Origin: Gammaproteobacteria bacterium | GTDB taxonomy: Bacteria > Pseudomonadota > Gammaproteobacteria > SZUA-152 | DNA length: 7,220 nucleotides | Assembly (NCBI GenBank): GCA_030599435.1 | Contig: JAUVNZ010000076.1 | Coordinates: forward strand, 1 to 7,220 | Direction: 5' to 3' | In this document: in pieces, positions 4,921-7,220 of the stretch | Position numbering within the stretch: position 1 is the first letter of the stretch | Layout: every line of letters starts with the position of its first letter | Notes under the pieces: generated by a model | The model's database searches: none | Told to the model about the DNA's origin: nothing | What the model saw: only the letters and a program-made list of their open reading frames with translations | Position numbers and translations under genes: made by a program

Positions 4921-7220
4921 GTGGACGATTTTTACATAGGCCAACGCTGGATGAGCAATACCGAATCTGAGTTAGGTCTTGGAGCAGTACTGGCGGCAGA
5001 TCATCGCACTGTCACCGTGCACTTCCCAGCAACAGATGATACCCGCGTTTATGCCAAACAAACGGCCCCACTTACCCGCATTGCATTTGAACCCGGTGAT
5101 ACGATTAAAAGCCAGGATGGCTGGGCCCTAAAAGTGACATCCGTAAAAAAAGAAGAAAATTTACTTCTTTATTATGGAACCAATGAACAGGGTGAGGAAA
5201 CCGTATTAGTAGAAAGTAATCTTGATAATTTTATGCAGCTTAACCGTCCTGCTGAAAGATTATTTGGTGGACAAATAGATGCAGCCAAATGGTTTGAGTT
5301 ACGTTATCAAACCCTTGGCCACGTTAACCGACTCGCACATTCAGAACTATATGGGCTGACAGGCTGTAGAATCAGCCTTATCCCCCACCAGCTGTACATC
5401 TCACATGAAGTGGCAAGTCGTTACGCACCCAGAGTACTTCTGGCAGATGAAGTTGGTCTTGGAAAAACCATTGAGGCAGGCATGATCCTGCATCAACAGG
5501 TTTTAACAGGTCGTGCTCAACGTATCTTTATCATTGTACCTGAAACCCTGATCCATCAATGGTTAGTGGAAATGATGCGACGCTTCAATCTTTTCTTTAG
5601 TATATTTGATGAAGAACGCTGCGCTGATATAGAAGAAACCGGCAATGTAGAGAACCCATTCCACAGTGAACAATTAGTACTGTGTAGTCTTGAATTCTTG
5701 ACCCAAAACCCCAACCGACATCAACAAGCATTGTCTGGTGAATGGGACCTTTTGGTAGTCGATGAAGCTCATCATCTCAAATGGTCACCAGAACAGTCTA
5801 GTCTGGAATACAAGGTCATAGAAACACTGGCTGCACACATCAGTGGCGTTTTATTATTAACGGCAACCCCTGAACAGCTAGGCAAAGAAAGTCACTTTGC
5901 GCGGCTTCGTTTATTAGACCCTGACCGCTTCCATGACTTTAATATGTTTATTGAAGAAGAAAAATCCTATGAACCACTAGCTCATGCCATTGATGAACTT
6001 TTTGGTTCAGAAGACCTAAGTCCATCGAGTATGAAAATTATTTCGGATACGCTGAGTGAAGGCGATAACAAATCCTTATTTGATGCCATACAGGATACCA
6101 AAGAGACAGTGCAGGAAAGACAGAATTCTCGCGATGAACTGATAGAGCACTTACTTGATCGCCACGGAACAGGTCGAATCTTGTTTCGTAATACTCGTTC
6201 GTCCGTCAAAGGTTTCCCAAAGCGCAATGTACAATCCTATGCCTTGCCTTTTCCAGAAGCTTATTCAAAGTGCTCATCTCATAAAACAAACGAGCCAAAA
6301 TATTCATTATGTCCAGAGATAACCTTTAGGGATTCAAACCCTCAACAGCAATGGGTTGATGTTGACCCGCGAGTCGGATGGTTAATAACAAAACTAAAAG
6401 AACTTAAACCTAATAAGGTCCTGGTTATTGCTGCAAATGCTGATACCGCTTTAGATCTTGCTGAAGCATTAAGGATAAAAGAAGGAATAAATGCTGCGGT
6501 ATTTCATGAAGGCCTAAGTATTATTGAACGCGATCGTTCAGCGGCTTTTTTTGCCGACCAGGAATATGGAAGCCAGGTATTGATTTGCTCAGAAATTGGA
6601 AGTGAAGGCCGCAACTTTCAGTTCTCGCATCACTTAATTTTATTTGATTTACCACTTAATCCTGATTTACTGGAGCAACGCATTGGTCGCCTCGATCGCA
6701 TCGGCCAAAAAGAAGAAATACAAATTCACGTCCCATTTTTCGAACAAAGTGCGCAGCATGTTATGTTCCGCTGGTACCACGAAGCCTTATCTGCCTTTGA
6801 ACATACGTGCCCTGCAGGTTTAAGCGTATTCAAACAAGTGGAAAAATCACTTATAAATGCTTTGCAATCTGAAGATGTTTCTGTAGATGACATGGACGCA
6901 CTAATCAGTAGCAGCTCTACACTATACAATGAGATGAATACCGCATTACAGAAAGGTCGAGACAAATTACTGGAATTTAATTCGTGCAGACCAAAGGTAG
7001 CCAATGCACTAAAAGAACAAACAAAAGTAGAAGATGCAAAAAATAGCCCGAAAGAATATTTAAGTGCTGTATTTGATTGTTATGGTGTAGACATGGAAGA
7101 TCATAGTGAAAACTGCTTCATCATTCGACCCAGCGACCACATGCAGACCGCTTCTTTTCCAGGATTACATTCTGAAGGAATGACCATTACATTTGACCGC
7201 AATACTGCACTTGGTTTTGA
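4921..7220 (+). CDS. rapA: RNA polymerase-associated ATPase RapA (HepA), 3'-truncated by the window edge
   Basis: RapA is a Swi2/Snf2-family ATPase that binds RNA polymerase and promotes its recycling after transcription. The GTG-initiated frame runs to the window end without a stop: 766 codons of an expected 950-970. The N-terminal part matches E. coli RapA (IGQRWMSNTESELGLG, residues 6-21), the region that contacts polymerase. Helicase motifs follow: Walker A DEVGLGKT (176-183), VPETL (206-210), DEAH (281-284), TATPEQL (314-320), the RapA-typical RNTRSSVKGFPKR (423-435), DPR (482-484), VFHEGLSIIERDR (527-539), SEIGSEGRNFQF (557-568) and QRIGRLDRIGQ (586-596). All catalytic residues appear intact. 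Compared with E. coli, the stretch between the KGFPKR and DPR motifs is shorter by about ten residues. About 200 C-terminal residues lie outside the window. The neighbouring GIY-YIG gene is divergent, so rapA has its own promoter. Confidence 0.97.
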   Translation, partial: MDDFYIGQRWMSNTESELGLGAVLAADHRTVTVHFPATDDTRVYAKQTAPLTRIAFEPGDTIKSQDGWALKVTSVKKEENLLLYYGTNEQGEETVLVESNLDNFMQLNRPAERLFGGQIDAAKWFELRYQTLGHVNRLAHSELYGLTGCRISLIPHQLYISHEVASRYAPRVLLADEVGLGKTIEAGMILHQQVLTGRAQRIFIIVPETLIHQWLVEMMRRFNLFFSIFDEERCADIEETGNVENPFHSEQLVLCSLEFLTQNPNRHQQALSGEWDLLVVDEAHHLKWSPEQSSLEYKVIETLAAHISGVLLLTATPEQLGKESHFARLRLLDPDRFHDFNMFIEEEKSYEPLAHAIDELFGSEDLSPSSMKIISDTLSEGDNKSLFDAIQDTKETVQERQNSRDELIEHLLDRHGTGRILFRNTRSSVKGFPKRNVQSYALPFPEAYSKCSSHKTNEPKYSLCPEITFRDSNPQQQWVDVDPRVGWLITKLKELKPNKVLVIAANADTALDLAEALRIKEGINAAVFHEGLSIIERDRSAAFFADQEYGSQVLICSEIGSEGRNFQFSHHLILFDLPLNPDLLEQRIGRLDRIGQKEEIQIHVPFFEQSAQHVMFRWYHEALSAFEHTCPAGLSVFKQVEKSLINALQSEDVSVDDMDALISSSSTLYNEMNTALQKGRDKLLEFNSCRPKVANALKEQTKVEDAKNSPKEYLSAVFDCYGVDMEDHSENCFIIRPSDHMQTASFPGLHSEGMTITFDRNTALGF

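Noticed and set aside
5982..7004. - strand ORFs inside rapA (5982-6227 and 6726-7004)
   Set aside because: The + strand frame is continuous RapA with all motifs, so these are shadows.

Overview
This 7.2-kb window looks like chromosomal DNA from a gammaproteobacterium, probably a moderately AT-rich environmental or marine lineage. The best evidence is a RapA that follows the Escherichia coli protein almost motif for motif, and an adjacent ArfB/YaeQ pair that is also adjacent in E. coli. No phage, transposase, CRISPR array, rRNA or tRNA gene was seen. All assignments come from reading motifs and from remembered family sequences; no database search was run.

Layout: the window opens inside metA (homoserine O-acyltransferase, 3' two thirds, + strand), which ends at a strong bidirectional intrinsic terminator. 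Next comes a short duplicate of the last codons of metA, then a 188-bp palindromic element (696-883) whose end repeats contain stop codons on both sides. adk (adenylate kinase with a four-cysteine zinc LID) and a RhlE-type DEAD-box RNA helicase follow, both on the - strand. The helicase is preceded by a predicted leader of about 295 nt that folds into several hairpins. Diverging from it are arfB (rescue of stalled ribosomes) and yaeQ (+ strand, 51 bp apart). yaeQ converges with a small GIY-YIG protein gene (- strand, 6-bp gap). An AT-rich divergent promoter region then leads to rapA (+ strand, GTG start), which runs off the right edge with 766 codons visible.

How the genes fit together: most encode housekeeping proteins of gene expression and nucleotide or amino-acid metabolism. 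RapA recycles RNA polymerase, the DEAD-box helicase remodels RNA, ArfB frees stalled ribosomes, Adk balances adenine nucleotides and MetA commits homoserine to methionine. The genes sit in several short transcription units, so this is not one operon. No new protein system was found. The unusual content is non-coding: the metA-tail duplication, the stop-codon-containing palindromic element between metA and adk, and the structured helicase leader.
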